A DNA stretch of 9,195 bases from Syntrophaceae bacterium (GTDB lineage: Bacteria; Desulfobacterota; Syntrophia; Syntrophales; UBA5619): NCBI GenBank assembly GCA_919902745.1, contig CAKKRN010000275.1, forward strand, positions 1 through 9,195, given 5' to 3'. Made by a program: the position numbers and the translations under genes. The notes beneath the pieces were generated by a model. It ran no database searches. It saw only the letters and a program-made list of their open reading frames with translations, and was not told the DNA's origin. Below, piece by piece: positions 1 to 7,788 of the stretch. Within the stretch, counting starts at the first letter, position 1; the number at the start of each line of letters is the position of its first letter.

Positions 1-782
1 CCCCCTTTGTCTTCTGCAATCAACGTTGGTTTGACTGGATGCTCGTGACTGCTTTCGTCGTTTTGATTATAGATCTGCTCGATCTGAATATCGTAGTGGA
101 TTTCCAGTTCCCGGGTCGCCCTCTCCGCGTCCCGCTCGACGATCGCCTTGAGGATCCGGTCATGGATGTCGAGCATCAGTTCGATCCGGGAGGGGTCCTT
201 GAGGAAGTAGTCGCGGCGCATGTTGATCCAGAGGGGCTGGATGGTCATGTCGAGGAGCTTTTCCGTGATCCCTTCGATGATGCGGTTCTTCGTGGCCCGG
301 GCGATAGCCAGATGAAACTCCTTCCCATAGCGCAGGTACTCTTCAAGATCCCCCCGGCGGCCGCGCGCGCACTTCTCGTCCCAGGCCTCCTTGAGGGCGA
401 CGAGATCGGCCTCCGTCGCCACCTTGATGGCCAACTGCGCCGCACCGATCTCCATGGCCCTGCGGGCCTGCATGTTTTCGTATGGGCTGTCGCATTCCTC
501 CAAGACGGTCAGGGCCTGGCGCGTAAGGTCTTCGGTGGCCGAAGGGAAGCAGACGTAGGTGCCGTCGCCGGGACGGCTTTCGAGGAGACCGACGATCTGC
601 AGGGCGCTGATCGCCTCCCGCAGCGACGGACGGCTCACCCCCATCTGCTCGGCGATGATCCGTTCCGAAGGCAGTTTGCTCCCCGCCGTGTACCCTCCGG
701 AATTGATCATCCGCAGGATCTGGTCGGCAATGAATGAACTCTTCTTCTTGAACCTGGTTTGGGCTACCTTTTCAAAAGTCAT
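1..782 (-). CDS. GntR-family transcriptional regulator, FadR subfamily (3' end outside window)
   Basis: An open frame of 260 codons starts at an ATG (780-782) and reaches the window edge without a stop, so the C-terminus is cut off, probably by only a few residues. Residues about 13-80 form a GntR winged helix-turn-helix: the KLPSERIIAEQMGVSRPSLR segment is the recognition region, and the PGDGTYV wing follows. Residues about 100-236 match an FCD effector domain: an RRAMEIGAAQLA helix, then H157 (GKEFHLAIARATKN), H207 (IHDRI) and H229 (EIHYD), the usual histidines of the metal or carboxylate pocket. FCD regulators typically bind small organic acids; the ligand here cannot be told. A GAGGG Shine-Dalgarno sequence lies 5 nt before the ATG. 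The frame is clearly coding although it overlaps long antisense frames. Its targets are probably its own promoter plus genes left of the window (inference). Confidence 0.9.
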   Translation of the reverse strand, partial: MTFEKVAQTRFKKKSSFIADQILRMINSGGYTAGSKLPSERIIAEQMGVSRPSLREAISALQIVGLLESRPGDGTYVCFPSATEDLTRQALTVLEECDSPYENMQARRAMEIGAAQLAIKVATEADLVALKEAWDEKCARGRRGDLEEYLRYGKEFHLAIARATKNRIIEGITEKLLDMTIQPLWINMRRDYFLKDPSRIELMLDIHDRILKAIVERDAERATRELEIHYDIQIEQIYNQNDESSHEHPVKPTLIAEDKG

Positions 783-793
783 CCGTTCCCTCG

Positions 794-815
794 AATTGGT
801 AAGACCGGTAAGACC
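794..815 (-). promoter_or_regulatory. Tandem GntR/FadR-type operators upstream of the regulator
   Basis: Two back-to-back copies of GGTAAGACC (798-806 and 807-815) each have the GGT-N3-ACC symmetry used by FadR-subfamily regulators. With its left flank, the first copy reads AATTGGTAAGACC, matching the left part of the E. coli PdhR box (AATTGGT-N3-ACCAATT, from memory). The array lies 12-33 nt upstream of the regulator start codon, next to its Shine-Dalgarno sequence and just downstream of the predicted transcription start. A bound dimer there would block initiation, so autorepression is the simplest reading. Binding itself is inferred. Confidence 0.6.
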
Positions 816-824
816 GGATAGCGG

Positions 825-853
825 AAGCTATGCCAGTGGAGGGGTGAAGTCAA
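825..853 (-). promoter_or_regulatory. Candidate sigma-70 promoter of the GntR regulator
   Basis: On the minus strand TTGACT (848-853) is followed after 17 nt by TAGCTT (825-830). The -35 is 5/6 to consensus, while the -10 is weak. Initiation would fall near 818, directly before the tandem operators. The spacing and the operator position support it; the weak -10 limits confidence. Confidence 0.4.
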
Positions 854-976
854 GAGAAAAATGCATCCGGAGATCGCAACGACCGCCCCGGCGCCGTTTC
901 CGAATCAGAGAGCGGGCGGGAGCTTAACGAGGTGGATCAGTGGTTTCGATTCAGGGTCATGAGGATCGATGTCGGA

Positions 977-2326
977 TCACTCCGGTCGCGCAACGGGGTT
1001 GCTTTCGTCGAGGCGCGCCTGCCAGGACGACAGCGCGGCAAGCGCGCGCCGGGCGTAACAGAGACCCCTCTCTTTCTTCCGGATGCGGCCGGGTAGCGGC
1101 GGGAAGAGGCCGAAGGTCACGTTCATCGGTTGAAAAGGTTTCCGGTCGGCGTTGTTGATGTGACCGACGAGCGCGCCCAAGGCCGTTTCGCGCGGCGGCG
1201 GGATCATCTCCCGGCCGGACAGATAGCGGGAGGCGTTCAGACCGGCCAGCAGGCCCATGGCCGTGGATTCCACATACCCCTCCACGCCGGTGATCTGTCC
1301 GGCAAAGAAGAGCCGCAGAAGCGACCGGAGCTGCAGGTTTGCCGTCAGCAGCGTCGGGGCGTTCAGAAAGGTGTTCCGATGGACGCTCCCATAGCGGACG
1401 AATTCCGCGTTTTCCAGACCGGGGATCATCCGGAAGATCCGGCGCTGTTCCGGCCAGGCCAGTTTCGTCTGAAACCCCACCATGTTGTAGAGGATTCCCT
1501 CCCGGTCCTCCCGCCGGAGCTGGACGACGGCATGGGGCTGTCCGCCCGTCCGCGGGTCGATCAGGCCGACCGGTTTCATCGGGCCGTAGGCGAGGGTGTC
1601 GATCCCCCGCCGGGCGATCACCTCGATCGGGAGACATCCCTCGAAGCATTTGATCTCCTCGAAGGCGCGGAGGGGGACCTCTTCCGCCCGGGTGAGTTCT
1701 CTCCAGAAGGTCTCGTAGGTTTCCCGGTCCATCGGGCAGTTCAGGTAGTCCGCCTCGCCGTGCCCATAACGGGATGCCGCGAAGACCCGATGGAGATCGA
1801 TGGATTCCCCCTCGACGATCGGAGAGATCGCGTCGTAGAAGTAGAGGTAATCCGCGCCGGTCAATGTTGCAATGGCGCGGGCAAGGGCGTCGGAGGTAAG
1901 CGGGCCGGAGGCGATGATCGCGATTCCCTCCACGGGAATTTCCGTGACTTCGCCGCGGATCAGCTCCAACCCGGGCTCTGCGGCGAGCCTCTCTTCAATG
2001 AAGAGGGAGAAGGCGTTCCGGTCGACGGCGAGCGCCTTTCCGGCCGGGACGGCCGTGGCGTCGGCCGCCGCAAGGATCAGGGAATCGAGCCGCCGCATCT
2101 CCTCCTTCAGGAGTCCGACGGCGTTTTCCAGCGCGCCCGAACGGAGCGAGTTGCTGCAGACGAGCTCGGCGAGGTGAGGGGATTTGTGGGCCGGAGAAAA
2201 ACGTTCGGGTTTCATCTCGCAAAGCCGCACACGGCGGCCGCGACGGAGGAGCTGCCAGGCCGCCTCGCAGCCGGCGAGCCCCCCGCCGATGATGGTGACC
2301 GGGGCGTCCAGCGTTGCCATATTCAC
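977..2326 (-). CDS. trmFO: TrmFO, folate-dependent tRNA (uracil-54-C5)-methyltransferase
   Basis: TrmFO makes ribothymidine at position 54 in the T-loop of tRNAs, using methylenetetrahydrofolate as carbon donor and reduced FAD; it is cytosolic. The protein (449 aa, within the family's usual range) begins with the FAD-binding dinucleotide motif [15 protein letters not shown] (about residues 10-24). The family block LVCSNSLRS follows, with a conserved Cys near 57, then FEGCLPIE with a second conserved Cys near 231. Known TrmFO enzymes use two such cysteines. The C-terminal FAD-contact block contains [12 protein letters not shown]. It is the last gene of dprA-topA-trmFO, 20 nt after the topA stop. 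I chose the GTG at 2324-2326 because GGGGAG sits 6 nt before it; an ATG at 2318-2320, two codons later, is the alternative but has 12-nt spacing. An upstream extension in this frame up to 2488 overlaps topA zinc-ribbon codons and is not real. I see no convincing terminator after the gene. Confidence 0.95.
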   Translation of the reverse strand: MNMATLDAPVTIIGGGLAGCEAAWQLLRRGRRVRLCEMKPERFSPAHKSPHLAELVCSNSLRSGALENAVGLLKEEMRRLDSLILAAADATAVPAGKALAVDRNAFSLFIEERLAAEPGLELIRGEVTEIPVEGIAIIASGPLTSDALARAIATLTGADYLYFYDAISPIVEGESIDLHRVFAASRYGHGEADYLNCPMDRETYETFWRELTRAEEVPLRAFEEIKCFEGCLPIEVIARRGIDTLAYGPMKPVGLIDPRTGGQPHAVVQLRREDREGILYNMVGFQTKLAWPEQRRIFRMIPGLENAEFVRYGSVHRNTFLNAPTLLTANLQLRSLLRLFFAGQITGVEGYVESTAMGLLAGLNASRYLSGREMIPPPRETALGALVGHINNADRKPFQPMNVTFGLFPPLPGRIRKKERGLCYARRALAALSSWQARLDESNPVARPE

Positions 2327-2332
2327 GATGAT

Positions 2333-2338
2333 CTCCCC
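2333..2338 (-). promoter_or_regulatory. Shine-Dalgarno sequence deciding the trmFO start
   Basis: GGGGAG lies in the short gap after the topA stop. It is 6 nt from a GTG (2324-2326) and 12 nt from an ATG (2318-2320), so the GTG is the better-placed start. The encoded proteins differ by two residues only. Confidence 0.5.
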
Positions 2339-2346
2339 GCCGCCGA

Positions 2347-4701
2347 TCAGGATGGCTGCGCCGTCTCGTCTTCGGGCGACCCCTTTGCCGGCGCCTTGTA
2401 TTTCATGATGTTGCGGCACCCCGGATAGCCGGTGCAGCCGAGAAATTTCCCGTAGCGGCCCTGCTTCACGGCCATCGGCTTCCCGCACTTGTCGCAGAGG
2501 GTGTCCGTCAGTTCAACCGGGGCGGCCGGAGCGCCGGCCTGTGCGCCCTTGGGCGTCCGGACGATGTTCTTGCACTCGGGGTAGCCGGAACAGCCGAGGA
2601 AGGTCCCGAAACGGCCCCTCTTGACGGCCATCGGTTTCCCGCATTTCTCGCAGACGGCGTCGCTCTCTTTTCCCCCTGCCGGGGCGGCGACCGGCGCCCC
2701 ATCCGGACCGACGTTGATCGTATGCTTGCATTCCGGGTAGCCGGTGCAGCCGAGGAACTTCCCGAAGCGGCCCTGGCGGGCGGACATCGGCTTGCCGCAG
2801 AGGGGGCAGGGGATATCCGTGGTCTGTTTCTCCTCCGGCTGGATTTCCCCCTTCTCGCCCTGCGTGAAATTCATCGTATTCTTGCACGCGGGATAGTTCG
2901 TACAGGCGAGAAACCGGCCGTTCTTTCCCCACTTGATGACCATCGGTTTGCCGCACTTCTCGCAGACGAGGTCAGTGGGAGTCTCCTCCTGTTTCACGTT
3001 GCGCATCGTGGCCTTCGCCTTTCTCAACTCCTCCGCAAAGGGGAGGTAGAAGCCGTTCAGGGTGTCGAGGCGTTTGACCTTTCCCTCCTCGATCTGGTCA
3101 AGCTGCGTCTCCAGCGATGCGGTGAAGGCCGCGTCGAGGATTCGGGGGAAATTCTTGACGAGGAGATCCGTCACGAGGATGCCCAGGTCGGTCGGGATGA
3201 ACTTCCCTTTTTCCAGCCGGACGTATTCCCGGTCCTGAATGGTGCTGATGATCGTCGCGTAGGTGCTGGGGCGGCCGATGCCGTTCTCTTCCAGCTCGCG
3301 GACGAGGGAGGCCTCGGAGAAGCGTGGCGGCGGCTGCGTGAATTTCTGCTCCGGATTGAGGGATATGAGTTTCAGGACTTCCCCCTCTCGGACGGCAGGC
3401 AGGAGCTTGCCGAAGCCGTTTTCATCGCCGTTGTCCTCTTTGCCCTCCGTGTAGACGACGGTGAATCCGGGAAACCTCATCACCGAGCCCTGCACACGGA
3501 AAAGGCAGTTGGCGGCGGCGATGTCGACTGTGGTCTGGTCGAGAACGGCCGGGTTCATCTGGCAGGCCAGAAAACGGTTCCAGATGAGCTGGTAGAGGCG
3601 GAACTGGTCGGGCGTGAGGAACGCCTTGATCTGCTGGGGCGACCGACGGACCTCCGTCGGCCGGATCGCTTCGTGGGCGTCCTGGGCGGAACCCGAGACC
3701 TTGAAAACACGGGCCTTGGGAGGCAGGTACGGTGCGTCGTACTGGGAATGGATGTACTCCCGCGCCTCGTTGAGCGCCTCGGCGGCGATGCGGACGGAGT
3801 CGGTCCTCATGTAGGTGATGAGGCCGACGGATCCCTCCGCGCCCAGCTCGATTCCCTCGTAGAGCTTCTGGGCGGTCATCATGGTCTTTTTTGCCGAAAA
3901 ATGGAGCCAGCGGGAGGCCTCCTGCTGGAGCTTGCTCGTCGTGAAAGGGGCAGGCGGCTGACGTTTGACCTCCTTCTTCTCGACGGATGAAATGGTGAAC
4001 GGCGCATCCTTCAGCGAGGCCACGACCTCGGCGGAGCGGCTTCCATCGCCGACCTTCGCCTTTTTGCCGTCGATCTTGAAGAGTTTCGCCTCGAAAGGGG
4101 GCGGATTCGTCCCTTCCAGCAGTGCGGTGATGTTCCAGTATTCCTCGGGGACGAATTTCCGGATCTCCGCCTCCCGGTCGCAGATGATCCGGACGGCGAC
4201 GGACTGCACCCTTCCGGCGCTCAGTCCCCGCTTCACCTTTTCCCAGAGGAGAGGGCTGATCTGATAGCCGACGAGGCGGTCGAGTATCCGCCGGGTCTGC
4301 TGTGCCTCATAAAGGTTGAAATCCAGGTCGCGGGGGTGGGCGAGCGCGTCGAGGATGGTCTCCCGCGTGAGGTCGTTGAACAGGACGCGCCGGACCAGTT
4401 TCTTCTTTCCGATCTCCTCGGCGACATGCCAGGCGATCGCCTCGCCTTCGCGGTCCGGGTCCGGGGCGAGGAGGATCTGATCCGCACGCGCCGCCGCCTT
4501 CTTCAGATCGGCGATCACCTTCTTCTTGCTCTCCATAACCAGGTAGGTGGGCTCGAACCCCTTTTCGGTATCGATCCCGAGGCTGTTCTTCGGAAGATCC
4601 TTGACGTGGCCGACGGAGGCCCGGACTTCGAAGTCCGGGCCGAGGTATTTGCTGATGGTTTTCACCTTGGTGGGTGATTCTACAACAATCAGTGATTTCA
4701 A
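2347..4701 (-). CDS. topA: DNA topoisomerase I (type IA) with four C-terminal zinc ribbons
   Basis: This enzyme relaxes negative supercoils by cutting and passing one DNA strand. The 784-aa protein opens with a TOPRIM domain: E8 in LIVVESP, and the acidic D81-P-D83-R-E motif followed by GEAIAW. The catalytic tyrosine is Y297 in [17 protein letters not shown] (about 343-349) and [11 protein letters not shown] (about 472-482) are further family blocks. Four C4 zinc ribbons follow, with Cys pairs starting at 580, 632, 684 and 736; the tail after the last one is only about 20 residues. The start is TTG at 4699-4701, chosen because it directly precedes the conserved KSLIVVESP and has AAGGAG 8 nt upstream; no ATG lies nearby. 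The start codon overlaps the dprA stop (TTGA), which suggests translational coupling. All catalytic residues are present. Confidence 0.97.
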   Translation of the reverse strand: MKSLIVVESPTKVKTISKYLGPDFEVRASVGHVKDLPKNSLGIDTEKGFEPTYLVMESKKKVIADLKKAAARADQILLAPDPDREGEAIAWHVAEEIGKKKLVRRVLFNDLTRETILDALAHPRDLDFNLYEAQQTRRILDRLVGYQISPLLWEKVKRGLSAGRVQSVAVRIICDREAEIRKFVPEEYWNITALLEGTNPPPFEAKLFKIDGKKAKVGDGSRSAEVVASLKDAPFTISSVEKKEVKRQPPAPFTTSKLQQEASRWLHFSAKKTMMTAQKLYEGIELGAEGSVGLITYMRTDSVRIAAEALNEAREYIHSQYDAPYLPPKARVFKVSGSAQDAHEAIRPTEVRRSPQQIKAFLTPDQFRLYQLIWNRFLACQMNPAVLDQTTVDIAAANCLFRVQGSVMRFPGFTVVYTEGKEDNGDENGFGKLLPAVREGEVLKLISLNPEQKFTQPPPRFSEASLVRELEENGIGRPSTYATIISTIQDREYVRLEKGKFIPTDLGILVTDLLVKNFPRILDAAFTASLETQLDQIEEGKVKRLDTLNGFYLPFAEELRKAKATMRNVKQEETPTDLVCEKCGKPMVIKWGKNGRFLACTNYPACKNTMNFTQGEKGEIQPEEKQTTDIPCPLCGKPMSARQGRFGKFLGCTGYPECKHTINVGPDGAPVAAPAGGKESDAVCEKCGKPMAVKRGRFGTFLGCSGYPECKNIVRTPKGAQAGAPAAPVELTDTLCDKCGKPMAVKQGRYGKFLGCTGYPGCRNIMKYKAPAKGSPEDETAQPS
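2416..2964 (-). repeat. Four in-frame zinc-ribbon repeats in topA, period 156 bp
   Basis: Four Cys4 modules of the form C-x2-C...C-x5-C start at codons 580, 632, 684 and 736 of topA, that is at 2964, 2808, 2652 and 2496. Each start is exactly 52 codons from the next. The last three share the pattern CGKPM...G-R-F/Y-G-x-FLGC-x-GYP-x-C, while the first differs most ([13 protein letters not shown]). Linkers between them vary in sequence although not in length. Confidence 0.85.
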
Positions 4702-4715
4702 ATCGATGACTCCTT
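4698..4715 (-). promoter_or_regulatory. topA ribosome-binding site and 4-nt overlap with dprA
   Basis: AAGGAG (4710-4715) lies inside the last dprA codons, 8 nt before a TTG start (4699-4701). That TTG shares four bases (TTGA) with the dprA stop codon. This fixes the unusual topA start and implies re-initiation or coupling by ribosomes finishing dprA. Confidence 0.8.
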
Positions 4716-5870
4716 GCGTAAAAATTGTTTGCCCGGCATCTGCCGGATGAGGCCGCCAAGCTCCAAAATAAGCAGGGCGTTGAGGACCTCCTGGGCCTTG
4801 AGGCCGGAGGATGCAATCAATGTGTCGATATCCACCGGTCGGGACGGGATCAGGGACAACAACTTTTTTTCTTGATCCCCAAGGCCGGCGACATCACCAC
4901 CCAAAGCGGGCGCGGGGGCCGATTCCCGGTCGGGCTCAAACGCCTCGGGCCGGAAAGTCGGCGATGGTCCAGCGGAAACAGATGGGGGTTTTCCCGCCTG
5001 GGGAAGGATCTCTTCGAGGATATCATCCACGTTTTCGATCAGCATGGCCCCCTGTTTGATCAGGCGGTGCGTCCCCCGCGAGCCGGCGGCGCCGATCTCC
5101 CCTGGAACGGCAAAGACCGAGCGTCCCTGCTCGGCGGCAATTCGCGCCGTGATCAAAGAGCCGCTCTTCTCGCCGGCTTCCACGATGACGACCCCGAGGG
5201 AGATCCCGCTGATGAGCCGGTTCCGCGACGGGAAATTGGGTGCGTTGGGCGGCGTGCCAAACGGAAATTCCGTGACCAGGGCGCCGTGGATCGCGACGGC
5301 CGCTGCCAGTTCCTTGTTTTCCGGCGGATAGACGATGTCGAGACCGCAGCCTAATACGGCGATGGTCCTTCCTTTTCCGGCAAGGGCGCCCCGATGAGCC
5401 GCGGCGTCGATCCCCCGGGCAAGGCCGCTGACGATGGTGATCCCCTGGAGGGCGAGTTCGCGGCTGATCTTTTCCGTGGTGTAGCGGCCATAGACGGAGG
5501 CGATACGCGATCCGACGACCGCCACAAAAATCTCCGCCGGGCAGAGCGATCCCTTCACGTAGAGAAAGGGCGGGTAGTCGTAGGTGTTCAGCAGGTTCCG
5601 GGGATAGAGGGGATCTTCACAGGTGACGATATCAACGCCGAGCTCAGCCGCCCGTTCAATCTCCCGCTCGGCCATTCTCCAGTTGGAGAAAGATCGGATG
5701 TGATCCGCCGTCTTCGGCCCAATTCCCGGAATGACCTTGAGGGTCTGCGCGGTGGCGGAAAAGACCGCCCGCGGCGACGAAAAGGCCTGAAGCAGGGTCC
5801 GGAAACCCACACAGCCCACCTCTTCAACCGCCTTGAGGGCGATCCAGTATTTCAGCGATTCCTGATCCAT
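4698..5870 (-). CDS. dprA: DprA/Smf, DNA-processing protein
   Basis: DprA binds single-stranded DNA and loads RecA on it during natural transformation; many non-competent bacteria also keep it. The 390-aa protein has a helix-hairpin-helix region (KVIPGIGPKTADHIR, about 45-59). The Rossmann-like DprA core follows, with VVGSR (118-122), SGLARGID (148-155), NFPSRNRLISG (212-222) and EQGRSVFAVPG (247-257). A Pro/Ala-rich linker (about 288-330) leads to a C-terminal winged-helix domain (about 332-385). It heads the dprA-topA-trmFO operon, an order also known from Firmicutes. I start it at the ATG 5868-5870 (MDQESLKYWI), where homology of the family begins. ATGs at 5930 and 5888 are in frame, but 5930 lies only about 10 nt after the predicted transcription start and lacks a Shine-Dalgarno sequence. 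No candidate has a strong ribosome-binding site, so the start is the uncertain point. Confidence 0.94.
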   Translation of the reverse strand: MDQESLKYWIALKAVEEVGCVGFRTLLQAFSSPRAVFSATAQTLKVIPGIGPKTADHIRSFSNWRMAEREIERAAELGVDIVTCEDPLYPRNLLNTYDYPPFLYVKGSLCPAEIFVAVVGSRIASVYGRYTTEKISRELALQGITIVSGLARGIDAAAHRGALAGKGRTIAVLGCGLDIVYPPENKELAAAVAIHGALVTEFPFGTPPNAPNFPSRNRLISGISLGVVIVEAGEKSGSLITARIAAEQGRSVFAVPGEIGAAGSRGTHRLIKQGAMLIENVDDILEEILPQAGKPPSVSAGPSPTFRPEAFEPDRESAPAPALGGDVAGLGDQEKKLLSLIPSRPVDIDTLIASSGLKAQEVLNALLILELGGLIRQMPGKQFLRKESSI

Positions 5871-5891
5871 CTCTTGCGTCGATCCCATTCT

Positions 5892-5908
5892 TGCGGTTTG
5901 AAACCGCA
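5892..5908. promoter_or_regulatory. Perfect 17-bp palindrome in the dprA leader
   Basis: TGCGGTTT and AAACCGCA are exact reverse complements around a single central base (5900). If dprA starts at 5870 or 5888, this lies in its 5' leader, roughly 30-47 nt after the predicted transcription start. It could be a DNA operator or an mRNA hairpin (7-bp stem, 3-nt loop). No T-run follows, so it is not a terminator. The binding factor is unknown. Confidence 0.45.
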
Positions 5909-5945
5909 CCCGATTGTTCGGAAAATGCATGAAAAACGGGGGGAA

Positions 5946-5973
5946 GATATACCGGATCTCCGAGGGGTGTCAA
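5946..5973 (-). promoter_or_regulatory. Sigma-70 promoter of the dprA-topA-trmFO operon
   Basis: Minus-strand TTGACA (5968-5973, 6/6) is followed after 16 nt by TATATC (5946-5951), or after 18 nt by TATCTT (5944-5949). Transcription would start near 5938. It is the only good promoter-like match I saw upstream of the operon. Confidence 0.7.
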
Positions 5974-5995
5974 GTCTTTTGATGGCGAAAAACCA

Positions 5996-6024
5996 TTGCG
6001 TTCTTTGGTGCTTTGGGTTAGAAA
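5996..6024 (+). promoter_or_regulatory. Candidate promoter of the secreted-protein gene
   Basis: TTGCGT (5996-6001), a 17-nt spacer, then TAGAAA (6019-6024) gives 4/6 matches in each box. Initiation near 6031 would leave a leader of about 24 nt before the ATG at 6055. It is divergent from the dprA promoter, with about 22 bp between the two -35 boxes. Confidence 0.4.
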
Positions 6025-6054
6025 TGACGAATACACGATCGGTATGGAGTGCTT

Positions 6055-7728
6055 ATGGCAAGGCGTTTTTTCACCGCTTTTATACTTCTTTTACTCGGGC
6101 TTTCCGCCGTGACGGCCTTTGGTCAGAATGTCCCGGGAGTCCCTTTGATTCCAGGCGATGAACTGGATTCTCTCAGTTCAGTCCTGGCGGTCAACCCTCG
6201 GGAAATCGACCTCGGCGCCCTCGGTCCGGGAGAGGAAGCGAAAGGGACATTCTATCTGAAGAATGTGGGACCGGGGTACCCGGAGTGGTTCGCGGAAGGA
6301 CCGAAGGGGTGGAAGCTTTCGGAGAGTCAGAATCTCTCCGGACTCATCGGTCAGACGCCGGAGCCTCTGCGGATCCATCTTGTTTATGTAAGGGAGGTTG
6401 GCACGTCGAAAAACCGGAGCTGTTCGTTGATCCTCCGTTTAGAGGCGGGAGGTGATGCAGCCACCTTGCGCCGCGAGGTCCCTGTCGGAGATCTGCGGGA
6501 AGAGATCCGTGTTAATTATTACGGCGGGACGATATCCGTTTTCTTCAATGTCAGACTTGTTGAGATGGCCTCCGTGCCTCTTTTAGAGGTGGAGCCCCTC
6601 CGGATGGATTTCGGAACGATCCGCCCGGGCGAGCTGATTACGAAAAAGATCCTTCTTAAGAATCGGGGACGGGAGTCTCTGAAGTGGAAGGCGGGCGTTG
6701 CGGGAACAAGAGGGATGCCGGCGACGGCGCCGCCGCCGGTGGGGCGGTATGTCTCTTTTCGTCACGAAACCGCCGTCACTGGTCCCTATACATTAACCGG
6801 GCAAATCCGGGAAGATTTGGAACTTGCCGGAACCTGGGCGGAAGAGGGCGGCTATCCCTCCGGACAGGGTGAACAGAATACGCTGCGATACCGGTTCACC
6901 GGGACCGGTATCCGTCTCTACTTTTGGAAATCACCGGACGGTGCGCCGTTCAGCGTCTTTCTCGACGAGCAGTTTACTGATGTCATTGATGGTTTTTCGG
7001 AGCGCCGGGAGAGGGCGGAGGTTCTCATCGCAGACGCCCAGCCCGATGGCCCTCATCTGTTCACCATCGTCAACGGGGGAGGAAAAGTGACGCTGGAAGG
7101 GGTGCAACTCTTAGGCAAGCCGATCCAAAGGGGACCCCGCGGCTGGATCAGCGTCTTTCCGGACAGCGGCTTCACCACCCGGGAGACCGATTATATCAAT
7201 GTCGCCCTCAATACGCGCCAGCTTGCACCCGGTATTTACGGAGATCACGTCCTCTTCCTCACCAACGGAGGTGAGGCCGATGTGGAGGTCTTTCTGGAGG
7301 TCGTGGCGGAAACGACGCCGCGATTCCTGGACGTTCATCGTTATCTTGCCGGGTCCGATTACCTCTATACGACAAACCCGCAGGCCGAGGCGACCCGGAT
7401 CCATGTGAAGGGGTACCGGCACACCGGGATTGCTTTCCGTCTCTTTGCCCCGGGGACGCCGGGTACGACCGATTTCTTCCGTTGGTTCAACCCGTCGAAA
7501 GGCGACCACTTTTACTCTTACGATCCGAAAGGCGGGAAGCCGCTTCCGGGATATCTCTTCGAGGGGTCGATCGGGAACATTGGGACCTCGCGTCTGACCG
7601 GCACCAGGGAGCTATACCGCTGGTTCAACCCAACCATAAACGGCCATTTCTACACGACGGAACAGGGCGGGGAGGGGATCACCAAGAAGGGGTACCGATT
7701 CGACGGGATTGCCGGATTTGTCCGTTGA
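6055..7728 (+). CDS. Secreted multidomain protein: Ig/BACON-like, galactose-binding-like and DUF5648-like repeats
   Basis: A 557-aa protein of unknown function. Residues 1-23 form a signal peptide (basic MARR, hydrophobic core, probable cleavage after AFG), so it is exported. A first Ig-like domain starts near 45 (LAVNPREIDLGALGPGE...TFYLKNVG). A second starts near 177 (LEVEPLRMDFGTIRPGE...ILLKNRGRESLKW) and seems to resume at 361-417 (GWISVFPDSG...LAPGIYGDHVLFLTNGG), as in BACON-like folds. The stretch 228-357 between them resembles a galactose-binding-like jelly roll (YRFTGTGIRLYF, VFLDEQFTD, GPHLFTIVNGGGKVTLEGV). Residues 425-557 hold three repeats like DUF5648 (RWFNPSKGDHFYSYD, RWFNPTINGHFYTTE, each ending near GYxF-x-G). 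No catalytic motif is evident; adhesion or carbohydrate binding at the cell surface is a guess. GGAG lies 5 nt before the ATG at 6055; a GTG two codons upstream (6049) is less likely. It is a single-gene unit. The domain names come from pattern memory. Confidence 0.85.
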   Translation: MARRFFTAFILLLLGLSAVTAFGQNVPGVPLIPGDELDSLSSVLAVNPREIDLGALGPGEEAKGTFYLKNVGPGYPEWFAEGPKGWKLSESQNLSGLIGQTPEPLRIHLVYVREVGTSKNRSCSLILRLEAGGDAATLRREVPVGDLREEIRVNYYGGTISVFFNVRLVEMASVPLLEVEPLRMDFGTIRPGELITKKILLKNRGRESLKWKAGVAGTRGMPATAPPPVGRYVSFRHETAVTGPYTLTGQIREDLELAGTWAEEGGYPSGQGEQNTLRYRFTGTGIRLYFWKSPDGAPFSVFLDEQFTDVIDGFSERRERAEVLIADAQPDGPHLFTIVNGGGKVTLEGVQLLGKPIQRGPRGWISVFPDSGFTTRETDYINVALNTRQLAPGIYGDHVLFLTNGGEADVEVFLEVVAETTPRFLDVHRYLAGSDYLYTTNPQAEATRIHVKGYRHTGIAFRLFAPGTPGTTDFFRWFNPSKGDHFYSYDPKGGKPLPGYLFEGSIGNIGTSRLTGTRELYRWFNPTINGHFYTTEQGGEGITKKGYRFDGIAGFVR

Positions 7729-7759
7729 ACGGAGAAATAAAAAAGTATGCATTCATATC

Positions 7760-7788
7760 TTGACAAAAGAAGGCAAACGGATTATAAA
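7760..7788 (+). promoter_or_regulatory. Strong sigma-70 promoter of the tRNA operon
   Basis: TTGACA (7760-7765, 6/6), exactly 17 nt, then TATAAA (7783-7788, 5/6). Directly after the -10 comes CCGCC, a G+C-rich discriminator typical of stable-RNA promoters under stringent control. The first tRNA begins about 39 nt after the expected start near 7795. The -10 lies in the apical loop of the inverted repeat, and the start point lies in its right arm. Confidence 0.85.

Noticed and set aside
39..737. 232-codon plus-strand open frame at the left edge
   Set aside because: The minus strand encodes a complete GntR winged helix and FCD domain over the same bases, with its own ribosome-binding site and operator.
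854..976. Possible intrinsic terminator after trmFO
   Set aside because: The best minus-strand hairpin near the T-run at about 857-862 has only five pairs with a wobble, so I do not call a terminator.
1130..2428. 432-codon plus-strand open frame opposite trmFO
   Set aside because: It is antisense to an unmistakable TrmFO and extends into topA; its composition follows from GC-rich third positions of the true frame and it shows no domain.
2321..2488. N-terminal extension of TrmFO up to 2488
   Set aside because: These codons overlap the last zinc ribbon of topA in another frame, and known TrmFO proteins begin a few residues before the FAD-binding motif.
2722..3990. 422-codon plus-strand open frame opposite topA
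   Set aside because: topA on the other strand is conserved throughout; this frame shows no recognisable motif.
5394..6161. 255-codon plus-strand open frame crossing the dprA start and divergent promoter region
   Set aside because: It overlaps dprA antisense and the signal-peptide gene out of frame; no domain and no ribosome-binding site.
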